Part shown: positions 9,339 through 19,457 of the stretch, in pieces
How the letters are laid out: each line of letters begins with the position of its first letter
How positions within the stretch are numbered: the stretch's first letter is position 1
From: Dyella sedimenti
GTDB lineage: Bacteria; Pseudomonadota; Gammaproteobacteria; Xanthomonadales; Rhodanobacteraceae
DNA length: 64,000 nt
Assembly (NCBI RefSeq): GCF_022760995.1
Contig: NZ_JAKWJO010000002.1
Location: 310,001 to 374,000, forward strand
Reading direction: 5' to 3'
Translations under genes and position numbers: made by a program
Notes under the pieces: model-generated
The model's database searches: none
What the model was told of the DNA's origin: nothing
What the model saw: the letters and a program-made list of their open reading frames with translations, nothing else

Positions 9339-10283
9339 ATGTCCATGAAGGCTCTCCGTGCACCGCTGCTATCGCTTGCCTTCCTGCTCGCGGGCTGCCA
9401 GTCCGTGCTGATGTCGCCCTCCGGCGACCTGGCCGTGCAGCAGCGCAACCTGATCCTGACCTCGACGGTGCTGATGCTGCTCATCATCGTCCCGGTGATC
9501 GTGTTGACGCTGTGGTTCGCCTGGCATTTCCGCGCCTCCAACCCGAAGGCCCACTACGATCCCGAATGGGACCACTCCACCATCCTCGAACTGCTGATCT
9601 GGTCCGCGCCGCTGCTCATCATCATCGCACTCGGCGCGATCACCTGGGTCAGCACCCACAAGCTCGATCCCTACCGGCCGCTCGACCGGCTCGCCGCCGG
9701 CCGCCCGCTGCCCACCGATGCCCGCCCGCTGGTCGTCGACGTGGTGGCGCTCGACTGGAAGTGGCTGTTCATATACCCCGAGCAAGGCATGGCCGCCGTG
9801 AACGAGGTGGCCGCGCCGGTCGACCGGCCCATCCAGTTCAAGATTACGGCCAGCACGGTGATGAACTCGTTCTTCGTCCCCGCGCTGGCGGGGCAGATCT
9901 ATGCCATGCCCAACATGGAGACCACGCTGCAGGCGGTGGTCAACCGGCCCGGCGAATACCAGGGCTTCTCCGCCAACTACAGCGGCAACGGCTTCTCCGG
10001 CATGCATTTCACCTTCCACGGCATGAGCGAGGAGGATTTCGCCCGATGGGTGGCGCAGGCCAAGGCCAACGGCGGCGACCTCAGCCGTGACGCCTACGTG
10101 AAGCTGGCCCAGCCCAGCGAGAACGTGCCGCCGGCGTTCTACGCCACGGTGGCGCCGGGGCTGTACCAGGCAATCCTCACCCATTGCGTGCAGCCGGACG
10201 ATCCCTCGTGCCTGAGCCGCATGCAGGCGCCGCTGCCCGGCGGCGAGGCCGGCATGCCGTCCCATCCGAACTCTTCCGACTGA
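9339..10283 (+). CDS. cyoA: Cytochrome bo quinol oxidase subunit II
   Basis: A 314-residue lipoprotein: the N-terminus ends in the lipobox LLAGC, followed by two membrane helices and a periplasmic cupredoxin domain from about residue 115. The cupredoxin has ALDWKWLFIYPEQGMA and NSFFVPALAGQIYAMPNM, as in CyoA. The copper A cysteine pair of cytochrome c oxidases is absent (the segment reads NYSGNGFSGMHF), so the electron donor should be quinol. It is first of four cyo genes and lies 24 bp before cyoB. A second in-frame ATG two codons downstream is an alternative start. Confidence 0.95.
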   Translation: MSMKALRAPLLSLAFLLAGCQSVLMSPSGDLAVQQRNLILTSTVLMLLIIVPVIVLTLWFAWHFRASNPKAHYDPEWDHSTILELLIWSAPLLIIIALGAITWVSTHKLDPYRPLDRLAAGRPLPTDARPLVVDVVALDWKWLFIYPEQGMAAVNEVAAPVDRPIQFKITASTVMNSFFVPALAGQIYAMPNMETTLQAVVNRPGEYQGFSANYSGNGFSGMHFTFHGMSEEDFARWVAQAKANGGDLSRDAYVKLAQPSENVPPAFYATVAPGLYQAILTHCVQPDDPSCLSRMQAPLPGGEAGMPSHPNSSD

Positions 10284-10307
10284 CCCTTGCGACAGGCGGT
10301 GTCCATC

Positions 10308-12311
10308 ATGCTTGCCCAAACCGATCTCTCCAGGTTGATCTTCGGCCGCCTCACCCTGGACGCGCTGCCACTGCACGTGCCGATCGTGCTGTGGACCTTC
10401 GTGGTGGTGGCGATCGGCGCCCTCGCGCTGCTGGGCACGATCACCTACTTCAAGTTGTGGGGCTACCTGTGGCGCGAGTGGTTCACCAGCATCGACCACA
10501 AGAGGATCGGCATCATGTACATGATCCTGGGCTTCGTGATGCTGCTGCGCGGCTTCGCCGACGCCATCATGATGCGCGCCCAGCAGGCGGTCTCCTTCGG
10601 CGATAACCTGGGCTACCTGCCGCCGGAGCACTACGACCAGATCTTCACCGCGCACGGCGTCATCATGATCTTCTTCGTCGCCATGCCGATGGTGACCGGC
10701 ATGATGAACTTCGTGATGCCGCTGCAGATCGGCGCGCGCGACGTGGCCTTCCCTTTCCTCAACAACTTCAGCTTCTGGATGACGGTGGCCGGCGCCATGC
10801 TGGTGATGTCCTCGCTGTTCGTCGGCGAGTTCGCCCGTACCGGCTGGCTGGCCTATCCGCCGCTGTCGGACATCGTCTCCAGCCCCGACGCGGGCGTGGA
10901 CTACTACATCTGGGCGCTGCAGATCGCCGGCGTGGGCACCCTGCTGTCGGGCATCAACCTGCTGGTGACCATCGTGAAGATGCGCGCGCCGGGCATGACG
11001 ATGATGAAGATGCCGGTGTTCACCTGGACCGCGCTGTGCACCAACGTACTGATCGTGGCGGCCTTCCCGGTGCTCACCGCGGTATTGGCGCTGCTGGCGC
11101 TGGACCGCTACGCGGGCACCAACTTCTTCACCACCGAGCTCGGCGGCAACGCCATGATGTACGTGAACCTGATCTGGATCTGGGGCCACCCGGAGGTCTA
11201 CATCCTGGTGCTGCCGGCGTTCGGCATCTTCTCGGAGGTGACCGCCACCTTCAGCCGCAAGCCGCTGTTCGGCTACACCTCGATGGTCTACGCCACGGTG
11301 GTGATCACCGTGCTTTCCTACCTGGTGTGGCTGCACCACTTCTTCACCATGGGCTCGGGCGCCAGCGTCAACTCGTTCTTCGGCATCACCACCATGATCA
11401 TCTCGATCCCCACCGGCGCGAAGATCTTCAACTGGCTGTTCACCATGTATCGCGGCCGCGTGGCCTTCGAGGTGCCGATGATGTGGACGGTGGCCTTCAT
11501 GGTCACCTTCGTGATCGGCGGCATGACCGGCGTGCTGCTGGCGGTGCCACCGGCGGACTTCTCGCTGCACAACAGCCTGTTCCTGGTGGCGCACTTCCAC
11601 AACGTCATCATCGGCGGCGTGCTGTTCGGGCTGTTCGCCGGCATCACCTACTGGTTTCCCAAGGCGTTCGGCTTCCGGCTCGATCCGTTCTGGGGCAAGT
11701 GCGCGTTCTGGTTCTGGGTGGTGGGCTTCTATTTCGCCTTCATGCCGCTGTACGTGCTGGGCCTGATGGGCGTGACGCGGCGGCTCAGCCATTTCGTCGA
11801 TCCCTCGCTCAGGATCTGGTTCGAGCTGGCGGCGTTCGGCGCGCTGCTGATCCTGTGCGGCATCGGCTGCATGATCGTGCAGTTCGTGGTGAGCTTCCGC
11901 CGCCGCGAGGCCCTGCGCGACACCACCGGCGATCCATGGGACGGCCGCACGCTGGAATGGTCCACCTCCTCGCCGCCGCCCAAATACAACTTCGCCTTCA
12001 CCCCGCGGGTACATGACCACGACGCGTGGTGGATGATGAAGCGGTACCGCTACCAGCGCCCGCTCGACGGCTTCGTGCCGATCCACATGCCGCTCAACAC
12101 CGGCGCGGGCATCGTCATGGCGGGCCTGAGCTTCGTGTTCGGCTTCGCCATGGTCTGGTACATGTGGCTGCTGGCCATCGTCTCCTTCGCCGCGCTCCTG
12201 GTGGTGGCCATCGCTCATACCTTCGACTACCACCGCGACTACTACCTGTCGGCGGACGAAGTGCGCCGCGTCGAAGCAACCCGCACGGAGCTACTGGCCC
12301 GCCATGTCTGA
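10308..12311 (+). CDS. cyoB: Cytochrome bo quinol oxidase subunit I
   Basis: A 667-residue heme-copper oxidase catalytic subunit that reduces O2 to water and pumps protons. Heme b ligand H116 lies in [15 protein letters not shown] holds the copper B His and the cross-linked Tyr; WLHHFF holds the other two copper ligands; AHFHN holds the heme o and heme b ligands. The high-affinity quinone site of E. coli CyoB is conserved: R81, D85, H108 and Q111. Length is close to the E. coli protein. In-frame TTG (10287) and GTG (10299) starts exist, but the ATG gives the usual N-terminus. The 3' end overlaps cyoC by 8 bp. Confidence 0.97.
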   Translation: MLAQTDLSRLIFGRLTLDALPLHVPIVLWTFVVVAIGALALLGTITYFKLWGYLWREWFTSIDHKRIGIMYMILGFVMLLRGFADAIMMRAQQAVSFGDNLGYLPPEHYDQIFTAHGVIMIFFVAMPMVTGMMNFVMPLQIGARDVAFPFLNNFSFWMTVAGAMLVMSSLFVGEFARTGWLAYPPLSDIVSSPDAGVDYYIWALQIAGVGTLLSGINLLVTIVKMRAPGMTMMKMPVFTWTALCTNVLIVAAFPVLTAVLALLALDRYAGTNFFTTELGGNAMMYVNLIWIWGHPEVYILVLPAFGIFSEVTATFSRKPLFGYTSMVYATVVITVLSYLVWLHHFFTMGSGASVNSFFGITTMIISIPTGAKIFNWLFTMYRGRVAFEVPMMWTVAFMVTFVIGGMTGVLLAVPPADFSLHNSLFLVAHFHNVIIGGVLFGLFAGITYWFPKAFGFRLDPFWGKCAFWFWVVGFYFAFMPLYVLGLMGVTRRLSHFVDPSLRIWFELAAFGALLILCGIGCMIVQFVVSFRRREALRDTTGDPWDGRTLEWSTSSPPPKYNFAFTPRVHDHDAWWMMKRYRYQRPLDGFVPIHMPLNTGAGIVMAGLSFVFGFAMVWYMWLLAIVSFAALLVVAIAHTFDYHRDYYLSADEVRRVEATRTELLARHV

Positions 12312-12942
12312 GCTATCCACCACGCTCCCCGCCAGCGGCGCGCCGGCGCAGCCGCTGGCCTTCCACGACACCGCCGAGAGCCATCCGCCCAACGGCACCC
12401 TGCTGGGTTTCTGGGTGTACCTGATGAGCGACTGCCTGGTCTTCGCCTGCCTGTTCGCCGCCTACGGCGTGCTGGGCCGCGAGTATGCCGGCGGCCCCAC
12501 CGGCGCGCAGGTGCTGGAACTGCCGGCGGTGGCGGTGAACACGGCGCTGCTGCTGCTGTCCTCGATCACCTACGGCTTCGCGGTGCTTCAGATGCAGCGC
12601 GACCGGCAGCGCCCCATGATGCTGTGGCTCGCCGTCACCGGCCTGCTGGGCGCGGGCTTCATCACGCTGGAGCTGCGCGAGTTCGCGCACCTCATCGCGA
12701 TCGGCGCGGGGCCGCAGCGCAGCGCGTTCCTGTCCTCGTTCTTCACCCTGGTGGGCACGCACGGGCTGCACGTGAGCTGCGGCATCCTGTGGCTGATCGT
12801 GCTGATGACGCAGGTGGCGAGGAAGGGCCTGATTCCCGCCAACAAGCGGCGGCTGATGTGCCTGTCGATGTTCTGGCACTTCCTCGACGTGGTGTGGGTG
12901 GGCGTGTTCAGCTTCGTCTATCTGATGGGGGTGCTGCCATGA
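12304..12942 (+). CDS. cyoC: Cytochrome bo quinol oxidase subunit III
   Basis: A 212-residue membrane protein with five predicted helices, the usual CyoC size. Signatures include [18 protein letters not shown] in the first helix, the [18 protein letters not shown] segment, and [18 protein letters not shown] at the C-terminus. It stabilises the oxidase core and carries no cofactor. It overlaps cyoB by 8 bp and cyoD by 4 bp (ATGA), showing translational coupling. Confidence 0.96.
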   Translation: MSELSTTLPASGAPAQPLAFHDTAESHPPNGTLLGFWVYLMSDCLVFACLFAAYGVLGREYAGGPTGAQVLELPAVAVNTALLLLSSITYGFAVLQMQRDRQRPMMLWLAVTGLLGAGFITLELREFAHLIAIGAGPQRSAFLSSFFTLVGTHGLHVSCGILWLIVLMTQVARKGLIPANKRRLMCLSMFWHFLDVVWVGVFSFVYLMGVLP

Positions 12943-13325
12943 GCGCGCACGACGACACGCCGGCCGCCCATGGCGACGGCCACGGGCACGACGAGCTGGG
13001 CATCCACGCCACCTTCGGCGGCTACATGACCGGTTTCGTGCTGGCGGTGGTGCTCACCGTGATCCCGTTCTGGCTGGTGATGGGCCACGTGTTCGACACA
13101 TCAAGCACCGCCGCGGTGGTGATCCTCGGGCTGGCCGCGGTGCAGATCGTGGTGCACATGATCTACTTCCTGCACATGAACGCGAAATCCGAGGGCGGCT
13201 GGAACATGCTCGCGCTGGTGTTTACCATCGTGCTGGTCGTCATCACGCTGAGCGGATCGATCTGGATCATGTACCACCTCAACCACAACATGATGCCCAT
13301 GATCAATCCAGCCAACCTGCCGTGA
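12939..13325 (+). CDS. cyoD: Cytochrome bo quinol oxidase subunit IV
   Basis: A 128-residue small subunit with three membrane helices. The N-terminus is His- and Asp-rich (AAHGDGHGHDELG), then GGYMTGFVLAVVLTVIPFW, then QIVVHMIYFLHMN, which matches CyoD. Translation starts at the ATGA overlap with the cyoC stop. It assists assembly of the copper B centre in subunit I. The next gene, SURF1, begins 46 bp later and is probably in the same transcript. Confidence 0.95.
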   Translation: MSAHDDTPAAHGDGHGHDELGIHATFGGYMTGFVLAVVLTVIPFWLVMGHVFDTSSTAAVVILGLAAVQIVVHMIYFLHMNAKSEGGWNMLALVFTIVLVVITLSGSIWIMYHLNHNMMPMINPANLP

Positions 13326-13371
13326 CGGCGCCGGCAAGCCAGCCATCGCGTCCCACCTTCGCGAGTCATCC

Positions 13372-14139
13372 ATGCGTTCCATCGAAGAAGCGAGCCGCCG
13401 GCCGCGCGGTCCCGTCGCCCTGACCCTGCTCGCCCTGCTGGGGCTGTTCCTGTTCGCCGGCTTCGTCGCCCTGGGCACCTGGCAGGTGTATCGCCTGGCC
13501 TGGAAGCGCGAGCTGATCGCGCGGGTGGAGCAGCGGGTGCATGCCGCGCCGGTCGAGGCGCCGGGCCCGTCGCAGTGGGACGCCGTCACCGCGGCGTCGG
13601 CCGAGTACCGCCACGTGCGCCTGCGCGGCCGCTTCCTGCACGATCGCCAGACCCTGGTATGGACGGCCACCGACCTGGGCAGTGGCCGCTGGGTGATGAC
13701 GCCGCTGCAGCTGGCGGATGGCTCGGTGGTGCTGGTCAATCGCGGCTTCGCGCCCGAGGACTGGTGCGGCATCAAGGGCTCGTGCGCGCCGGGCCCGGCC
13801 GGCGAGGTGACGCTGACCGGCCTGCTGCGGCTGAGCGAGCCGCCTGGCTTCCTGCGCCGCAACGACCCCCCGCGCGACAGCTGGTACACGCGCGACGTGG
13901 CGGCCATCGCCCGCGCGCGCGGCCTGGACCGCGTCGCCCCGTATTTCGTGGATGAGGATGCCGCGCCGGGCACGCTGGATGCCGGCAAGCCCGCCTGGCC
14001 GCAGGGCGGGCTGACCGTGATCGCCTTTCCCAACAACCACCTCAGCTACCTGGTGACCTGGTACCTGCTGGCGCTGATGGTGCTGGCAGCCGGACTCTAC
14101 GTGGCGCGCGACGAGTACCGCCTGCACCACCCGCGCTGA
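13372..14139 (+). CDS. SURF1 family oxidase assembly protein
   Basis: A 255-residue protein with the SURF1 layout: an N-terminal helix GLFLFAGFVALGTWQVYRLA (residues about 24-43), a periplasmic domain with GRFLHDRQTLVW and VLVNRGFAP, then NHLSYLVTWYLLALMVLAAG near the C-terminus. SURF1 proteins help insert heme into heme-copper oxidases. Its position directly behind cyoABCD suggests service to cytochrome bo. No heme o synthase (cyoE) follows, so that gene must lie elsewhere. Confidence 0.9.
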   Translation: MRSIEEASRRPRGPVALTLLALLGLFLFAGFVALGTWQVYRLAWKRELIARVEQRVHAAPVEAPGPSQWDAVTAASAEYRHVRLRGRFLHDRQTLVWTATDLGSGRWVMTPLQLADGSVVLVNRGFAPEDWCGIKGSCAPGPAGEVTLTGLLRLSEPPGFLRRNDPPRDSWYTRDVAAIARARGLDRVAPYFVDEDAAPGTLDAGKPAWPQGGLTVIAFPNNHLSYLVTWYLLALMVLAAGLYVARDEYRLHHPR

Positions 14140-14158
14140 AGCCAGCATGCGTCCCTGG

Positions 14159-14674
14159 CTACAGGAACGACTTGCCCTGCTTGAGCACGGTGTCGCAGAC
14201 CTTGGTGGTGAGCTTGGACTTCACGTCGCTGGAACCGCCGCCGAGGCTGTTGAGGTCCATGGTCTGGCCGTTGCTGCCCTGCAGGATGCCCTTGGCGCCG
14301 TTGAGATAGCCTGGGTCGCTGCTGGGGTTGCCCGAGCCGCTGGATGACTTGTGCTTGTTGCCGGTCAGCTCGCCCAGCATGTCGCCGGCACCGGAAGAGC
14401 CGCGCCCGCTGCCGTCCGACGAGGAGCCGCCGCCCATCTTGCCCAGCAGTTGGTCCTTGATGCCCGCCGCGCCCGAGTTGCCGCCCAGGTAATTGTTCTT
14501 CACGCAGTATTCGAGCAGGCCGGCCACATTGCCCATGCTGCCGGATGTCATCGAGCCGCCGCCGGGAATCATGCTGCCGAGCTTGCCCAGGTCCTGGGCG
14601 CCGCCCGCGTTGCAGGCAAGGCTCGCCGCGATGGCCATGCAGGCCGTGGTGATGCCGCCGATGCGTTTGTTCAT
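14159..14674 (-). CDS. DUF2501 family exported protein (YjjA-like)
   Basis: A 171-residue protein with a signal peptide (MNKRIGGITTACMAIAASLA, cleavage near residue 26), then a Gly/Ser-rich low-complexity middle (about 75-125) and a conserved C-terminus KLTTKVCDTVLKQGKSFL. The LLEYCVKNNYLGG segment and the C-terminal KVCDTVL are DUF2501 hallmarks, giving a cysteine pair that may form a disulfide. The start has a strong ribosome site, GGAGG six bases upstream. Function is unknown. It is convergent with SURF1 across 19 bp. Confidence 0.8.
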   Translation of the reverse strand: MNKRIGGITTACMAIAASLACNAGGAQDLGKLGSMIPGGGSMTSGSMGNVAGLLEYCVKNNYLGGNSGAAGIKDQLLGKMGGGSSSDGSGRGSSGAGDMLGELTGNKHKSSSGSGNPSSDPGYLNGAKGILQGSNGQTMDLNSLGGGSSDVKSKLTTKVCDTVLKQGKSFL

Positions 14675-14826
14675 GTGCCTCCCTCCGTCAGGTTCACGCA
14701 TTCAACACCCGGCTTTGTCATGGCCGCGTCAGCGCATGGCCGCATGGATCGTTTCCGGTTCAGGCGCGCTCCGCCGGGCGCGGCCGGTACCATGGGCGCA
14801 AACCCCCTGACCAAGGAAGCCTTGCA

Positions 14827-15195
14827 ATGAAGCCTCATGTGGTCCTCATGGCGGCGGCGACGCTGCTGGCCGGCTGCAACAGTACCGGCAACCTGCGCAA
14901 CACCAAGCCCACCGCCGTCTACGAAGGCAGGGGCAGTGTCGCCGACATCGCCTCCTGCGTGTCCGGCGCCTGGTCGGCCAAGCCGGTGCACCTGGAGTCG
15001 GACGTGCTCTACACCGGCACCACCATCGAGATCCACTCGACCGCGGATGGCCCGACGATGGCGCTGGTCGACATCAAGCCGGTGAGCGACCGCACTGTGG
15101 CCACCTACTACTCGGCCTTCAATGAGGACGACTCCTGGTATTTCGAGCAGGTGGAGCGCTGCGTGGACAGCACGCCGCCGCCAGCCGACGGCTAG
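14827..15195 (+). CDS. Small lipoprotein of unknown function
   Basis: A 122-residue protein whose N-terminus MKPHVVLMAAATLLAGC ends in a lipobox, so Cys17 should be lipidated. The mature part is about 105 residues with two further cysteines (in ASCVSGAW and VERCVDS), probably a disulfide. I recognise no named domain. High GC at third codon positions supports it as a real gene. Upstream lies the divergent DUF2501 gene, downstream a gene-poor stretch with a dispersed repeat. Confidence 0.7.
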   Translation: MKPHVVLMAAATLLAGCNSTGNLRNTKPTAVYEGRGSVADIASCVSGAWSAKPVHLESDVLYTGTTIEIHSTADGPTMALVDIKPVSDRTVATYYSAFNEDDSWYFEQVERCVDSTPPPADG

Positions 15196-15635
15196 CCCTG
15201 TGTCTGGGATCAGGAGGAGTTGGAGGGAGGAATGGTGGCACGTCGAGGTTAAGCCCTCAGTCCATCGACGCACCGCGGGGTAGCCGCTATGTGTAGCTGA
15301 AGGAGAACCGGCAGGGCGTCGAAACGCCCGCCGCGTCCCACGGGGACTTCCTTCGGTCGTAGGCGGCAACCTGGCGGAGACGCGACAACCGGAGACCGGC
15401 GCTACTGGATCCCGGCCCTTGCCCCCTTTTGTGGGGTTCGCCGGGATGACGAGCGGGTCGGACCGGGGCGGAAGGAGGTCGCGCACAGGGTGCGCTCCTA
15501 CAGGGGGACGCCAATCGGGTAGGAGTCACCGCTGACGGCTCGTTCACGCCGGGGCCGTGATAGTGGAACAGCGGCGCGGGCCGCGCGCACCGTGATCGCC
15601 TGGATCGTCACCGTCCAGGACCAGGAGCCTTGTCG
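15196..15635. other. Gene-free stretch carrying a dispersed repeat
   Basis: 440 bp without a convincing gene. Positions 15340-15489 are an inverted copy of the element at 56624-56775 (see repeat entries), continuing into a REP half-site (GTCGCGCACAGGGTGCGCTC) up to about 15506. Positions 15318-15339 resemble 44894-44915. The last 100 bases presumably hold the promoter of the next gene. Confidence 0.7.
15340..15506 (-). repeat. Dispersed ~150-bp element, copy A, with REP half-site
   Basis: Reverse complement of this stretch matches 56624-56775 over about 150 bp, with only scattered mismatches: GACCGAAGGAAGTCCCCGT at one end, the core GGGATCCAGTAGCGCCGGTC, the run CCCACAAAAGGGGGCAAGGG, and a REP half-site at the other end. 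No open frame is conserved between copies, so it behaves as a non-coding repeat. Confidence 0.75.
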
Positions 15636-16040
15636 ATGGCCACGATGAAGAGACGCCAGCAAGGCTGGATGGCGGTGCTGCTGTTCGCCGCGATCGCCAT
15701 GGGCGGCTTCGGCAGCAATGCCGCCGAGCGGGTCAGCCTCGGCGAGAGCAGCCGTTCGGCCACGTTCTCGGAAAGGCTCGGCGACGGCCATGAATACGTA
15801 CTGCATGCCCGTCGTGGCGAAGTGCTGACCGTCAGTGTCGACGGCCCCGCCGGGATCTACTTCAACGTGTTGCCACCGAATGGCGAGGATACCCTGGCCA
15901 ATTCCTCCGTCACTGGCGACAACCGCTGGTCAGACACCGTGCGCCACGACGGCGACTACACGGTGCGCGTCTACCAGGCGCGCGCGGCCACGCATCGCGG
16001 CCGCGATCCCGCCTTCACCATCACGCTGGCGCTGCGCTAG
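15636..16040 (+). CDS. Small exported protein, beta-sandwich/PPC-like
   Basis: A 134-residue protein with a signal peptide ending near SNAA (residue 29). The mature part has alternating beta-type segments: [19 protein letters not shown], then [10 protein letters not shown], then [17 protein letters not shown]. This resembles the prepeptidase C-terminal-like or lysozyme-inhibitor-type beta-sandwich of small periplasmic proteins; the similarity is by eye only. AGGAG eight bases before 15636 supports this ATG over a TTG six bases upstream. The stop overlaps the eda stop by 4 bp (convergent). Confidence 0.65.
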   Translation: MATMKRRQQGWMAVLLFAAIAMGGFGSNAAERVSLGESSRSATFSERLGDGHEYVLHARRGEVLTVSVDGPAGIYFNVLPPNGEDTLANSSVTGDNRWSDTVRHDGDYTVRVYQARAATHRGRDPAFTITLALR

Positions 16041-16678
16041 CGCAGCGCCGCCGCCTCGCGCGCCAGCTGTTCGATGCCGGCCCAGTCGCCGCCACGCAGC
16101 TTGTCGGCCGGGGTAAGCCAGGAGCCGCCCACGCAGACCACGTTGGGCAGGGCCAGGAATTCCGGCGCGCTGGCCAGGCTGATGCCGCCGGTGGGGCAGA
16201 ACATCACCTGCGGCAGCGGGCTGGCCCAGGCGCCGAGCAGCCTGGCGCCGCCGGCCGGCACCGCCGGGAAGAACTTCAGGAAGCGGTAGCCGCGTTCCAG
16301 CAGTGCCATCACCTCGCTGGCGGTGGCCGAGCCGGGCAGCAGCGGCAGCTCGCTGTCGTCCGCCGCGTCCAGCAGGCCCGGCGACACGCCGGGCGACACC
16401 GCGAAGCGCGCGCCGGCCTTGTGCGCGGCGCGCAGGTCCTTGGCGCCGAGCACGGTGCCCGCGCCCACCACCGCGCCTTCCACTTCCTCGGCAATGGCCT
16501 TGATCGCGTCGAGCGCGGCGGGCGTGCGCAGGGTGACCTCGATGGCGGGGATGCCGCCGGCCACCAGCGCGCGCGCCATCGGCACCGCGGCGCGCGCGTC
16601 CTCGATGATCACCACCGGCACCACCGGCGCCAGGCGCAGGGTGGATTCGACCTGTTGCTGCTTCTGTTCGATGCTCAT
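16037..16678 (-). CDS. eda: KDPG aldolase (2-dehydro-3-deoxy-phosphogluconate aldolase)
   Basis: A 213-residue class I aldolase that splits KDPG into pyruvate and glyceraldehyde-3-phosphate, the last Entner-Doudoroff step. Schiff-base Lys135 lies in FLKFFPA, and E47 in [11 protein letters not shown] is the general base. GAGTV, SPGVSP and PTGGIS are further active-site segments. Length is normal. It is the last gene of zwf-pgl-edd-eda, 37 bp after edd. Confidence 0.97.
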   Translation of the reverse strand: MSIEQKQQQVESTLRLAPVVPVVIIEDARAAVPMARALVAGGIPAIEVTLRTPAALDAIKAIAEEVEGAVVGAGTVLGAKDLRAAHKAGARFAVSPGVSPGLLDAADDSELPLLPGSATASEVMALLERGYRFLKFFPAVPAGGARLLGAWASPLPQVMFCPTGGISLASAPEFLALPNVVCVGGSWLTPADKLRGGDWAGIEQLAREAAALR

Positions 16679-16715
16679 GGCGTTGCGTGATTCCGAAGGT
16701 GAATGAGGCGATGCG

Positions 16716-18536
16716 TCAAAACACGCCCGCGCCGAGGTCGGCGCTGGTGGCGTTGCGGCGGAACAGGCCGAACAGCTCGCGGCCCATGCCGTACTGGTGC
16801 GCGGAAAGGTCGGCCGTGGCCGGCACGCGGGCGCTGAATTCGGCCGCGTCGACCAGCACGTCCAGCCGGCCCTGCTGCGTGTCCAGGCGCACGATGTCGC
16901 CGTCGCGGATGCGCGCGATCGGGCCGTTGTCCTGTGCCTCGGGCGTGACGTGGATGGCCGCCGGCACGCGACCGGAGGCGCCGGACATGCGCCCGTCGGT
17001 GAGCAGGGCGATGCGGTGGCCGCGGTCCTGCAGCACCGACAGGGTCGGGGTGAGCTTGTGCAGCTCCGGCATGCCGATCGCCTGCGGGCCCTGGAAGCGC
17101 ACCACGGCGACGAAATCGCGGTTCAGCTCGCCGCGCTCGAACGCCTTGCGCACCTCGTCCTGGTCGTGGAACACCACGGCCGGCGCCTCGATCACCAGGC
17201 GGTCCTCCGGCACCGAGGACACCTTGATCACCGCGCGGCCGAGGTTGCCATCCAGCATGCGCAGGCCGCCGTCGGCGCGGAACGGCTCGGCCACGCCGCG
17301 CAGCACGCCACGGTTGCCGCTTTCCTTGGCCACCGGCTTCCACGCGAGCTGGCCGTGGCCGTCGAGCTGCGGCACCTGCGCATAGCCGTCCAGGCCGGTG
17401 CCGAACACGGTGCGCGCGTCGCCGTGCAACAGGCCCTGGCTGAGCAGCTGGTCGATCAGGAAGCTCATGCCGCCCGCCTCGTGGAACTGGTTCACGTCGG
17501 CATAGCCGTTGGGATACACGCGCGCCAGCAGCGGTACCACCGGGGACAGCGCGTCGAAGTCGTCCCAGCGCAGCTCGATGCCGGCGGCGCGGGCGATCGC
17601 CACCAGGTGCAGCAAGTGGTTGGTGGAGCCGCCCGTCGCATGCAGGCCGACCACGCCGTTGACGATGGCGCGCTCGTCCACGATGTGCCCCAGCGGCAGG
17701 TGCGCAGAGCCCGGCGCGCTCAATTCGGCCACGCGCAGCACGGCCTCGCGGGTCAGTGCGTCGCGCAGCGGGGTGTCGGGCGCGACGAAGCTGGCGCCCG
17801 GCAGGTGCAGGCCCATGATCTCCATCAGCATCTGGTTGGAGTTGGCGGTGCCGTAGAAGGTGCAGGTGCCCGGCGCATGGTAGGCGGCGGCCTCGGCCTC
17901 CAGCAGCTCGGCCTTGGTCGCCTTGCCTTCGGCATAGGCCTGGCGCACCTTGGACTTCTGCTCGTTGCTGATGCCGCTGGGCATCGGGCCGCTGGGCACG
18001 AAGATGCCGGGCAGGTGGCCGAAGCTGAGCGCGCCGATCAGCAGGCCCGGCACGATCTTGTCGCAGATCCCCAGGTACAGCGCGCCGTCGAACATGTCGT
18101 GCGACAGCGCCACCGCCGTGGCCATGGCGATCAGGTCGCGCGAGAACAGCGAGAGCTCCATGCCGGCGCGGCCCTGGGTGACGCCGTCGCACATGGCGGG
18201 CACGCCGCCGGCCATCTGCGCGGTGATGCCGGCCTCGCGCGCCACGCGGCGGATCAGCTCGGGATAGCGCTCGTACGGCTGGTGCGCCGACAGCATGTCG
18301 TTGTAGGCGTTGACGATGCCGAGGTTGGGCGTATGGCCCTCGCGCAGGCGCTCCTTGTCGGTGGCGCCGCAGGCGGCGAAGCCGTGCGCGAGGTTGCCGC
18401 AGGCCAGCCGTTCGCGATGCACGCCATTGCCCTGCGCGGCGGCGTCGATGCGGCGCAGGTAGTCGGCGCGCGATTCGCGGCTGCGCTCGCGCAGGCGCTC
18501 GGTGACTTCGGCGATGACGGGGTGAAGCATACTCAT
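16716..18536 (-). CDS. edd: 6-phosphogluconate dehydratase
   Basis: A 606-residue dehydratase of the IlvD/Edd family that converts 6-phosphogluconate to KDPG. The three iron-sulfur cysteines are visible: C116 ([11 protein letters not shown]), C158 (GICDKI) and C225 ([14 protein letters not shown]). [20 protein letters not shown] near the C-terminus is the conserved family block. Full length for Edd. It lies 72 bp after pgl and 37 bp before eda in one transcription unit. Confidence 0.97.
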   Translation of the reverse strand: MSMLHPVIAEVTERLRERSRESRADYLRRIDAAAQGNGVHRERLACGNLAHGFAACGATDKERLREGHTPNLGIVNAYNDMLSAHQPYERYPELIRRVAREAGITAQMAGGVPAMCDGVTQGRAGMELSLFSRDLIAMATAVALSHDMFDGALYLGICDKIVPGLLIGALSFGHLPGIFVPSGPMPSGISNEQKSKVRQAYAEGKATKAELLEAEAAAYHAPGTCTFYGTANSNQMLMEIMGLHLPGASFVAPDTPLRDALTREAVLRVAELSAPGSAHLPLGHIVDERAIVNGVVGLHATGGSTNHLLHLVAIARAAGIELRWDDFDALSPVVPLLARVYPNGYADVNQFHEAGGMSFLIDQLLSQGLLHGDARTVFGTGLDGYAQVPQLDGHGQLAWKPVAKESGNRGVLRGVAEPFRADGGLRMLDGNLGRAVIKVSSVPEDRLVIEAPAVVFHDQDEVRKAFERGELNRDFVAVVRFQGPQAIGMPELHKLTPTLSVLQDRGHRIALLTDGRMSGASGRVPAAIHVTPEAQDNGPIARIRDGDIVRLDTQQGRLDVLVDAAEFSARVPATADLSAHQYGMGRELFGLFRRNATSADLGAGVF

Positions 18537-18608
18537 GGTTTGACTCCGGGAAGATCGTGCGGCGCGCCTGGCGGCGCGCTCATCGGTTCGGTCGCGGCTG
18601 CCGGCGCC

Positions 18609-19322
18609 TCACGGGCACCAGTACACGGCCACGGGCACGCGCGGCTGGGTCAGCACGGCGCGCACGGGGAAATCCGCGGCTTCGCCCAGGCCCAGGCGCG
18701 CGTCGGCGAGCAGCTGGCGCTTGGCCTCGCCTTCGATATGCAGGTACAGCGCGCGCGTCTGCAGCAGGGCGGACAGCGTGAAGGTGATGCGCGGCTCGCC
18801 GGCGCCGGCCGCGCGCATCGGCAGCACGCGCACGTCGCTGTCGGCGTCCAGCGCCTCCGGCAGGCGGTCGCCGCCGGGGAAGAACGAGGCGGTATGGCCG
18901 TCGTTGCCCATGCCCAGCACCACCGCGTCGAACGGCAGCGCCAGCGCGGCCATGCGCGTGCGCACCGTGGCCAGTCCGGCCTCCGGCGTGGGCGCGTCGG
19001 TGTACAGCGGCACGAACTGCGCGGCGGTGGCGGCATGCTGCAGCAGCAGCGCCTTGACCATGCCGGCGTTGGAGCGCTCGTGCGTCTCGGGCACCCAGCG
19101 CTCGTCGACCAGGGTCACCTGCACCTTCGCCCAGTCCAGCGCCTCGCGCGAGAGCCGTTCGAAGAAATGGCGCGGCGTGCTGCCGCCGGATACGGCGAGC
19201 AGGGCGCCGCCGCGTTCGGCGATGCCCTCGCGCAGGCGCTCGGCCACGCGCTCGGCCAGGGCGGCGGCCAGCGCATGGCAGTCGGTGAAGCTGTGGGTGG
19301 TGACGTTCAGTATCTCGGACAT
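18609..19322 (-). CDS. pgl: 6-phosphogluconolactonase
   Basis: A 237-residue DevB/SOL-type lactonase. LAVSGGSTPRHFFERL (about 40-55), VTLVDERWVPETHERSNAGM (70s-80s) and VLGMGNDGHTASFFPG (about 135-150) are the phosphate- and substrate-binding blocks. It hydrolyses 6-phosphogluconolactone between Zwf and Edd. The start at 19322 is set by the family N-terminus; the in-frame stretch upstream is Arg/Pro-rich spacer. It sits 135 bp after zwf. Confidence 0.95.
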   Translation of the reverse strand: MSEILNVTTHSFTDCHALAAALAERVAERLREGIAERGGALLAVSGGSTPRHFFERLSREALDWAKVQVTLVDERWVPETHERSNAGMVKALLLQHAATAAQFVPLYTDAPTPEAGLATVRTRMAALALPFDAVVLGMGNDGHTASFFPGGDRLPEALDADSDVRVLPMRAAGAGEPRITFTLSALLQTRALYLHIEGEAKRQLLADARLGLGEAADFPVRAVLTQPRVPVAVYWCP

Positions 19323-19457
19323 GGCAGGCAGGCGGCTGGGCGGCGCGGGAAACGCACGCGCGGCGGGTCGAGCGGGAAGGCCGGCGAGTCTAGGCGATCC
19401 GCCGCGATGCACAGGTGAAGCGCGCGTGCATCGCGGCGGCGGGCAGGCGGCCGCGGT

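Noticed and set aside
9369..12233. Minus-strand frame of about 950 codons opposite cyoAB
   Set aside because: His/Val/Gln-rich antisense shadow of cyoA and cyoB with no domain.
16797..19418. Long open frame on the plus strand (over 870 codons) opposite edd-pgl
   Set aside because: It is antisense to three clear Entner-Doudoroff genes, rich in Gly, Val, Arg and His as expected from reversed GC-rich codons, and has no recognisable domain.
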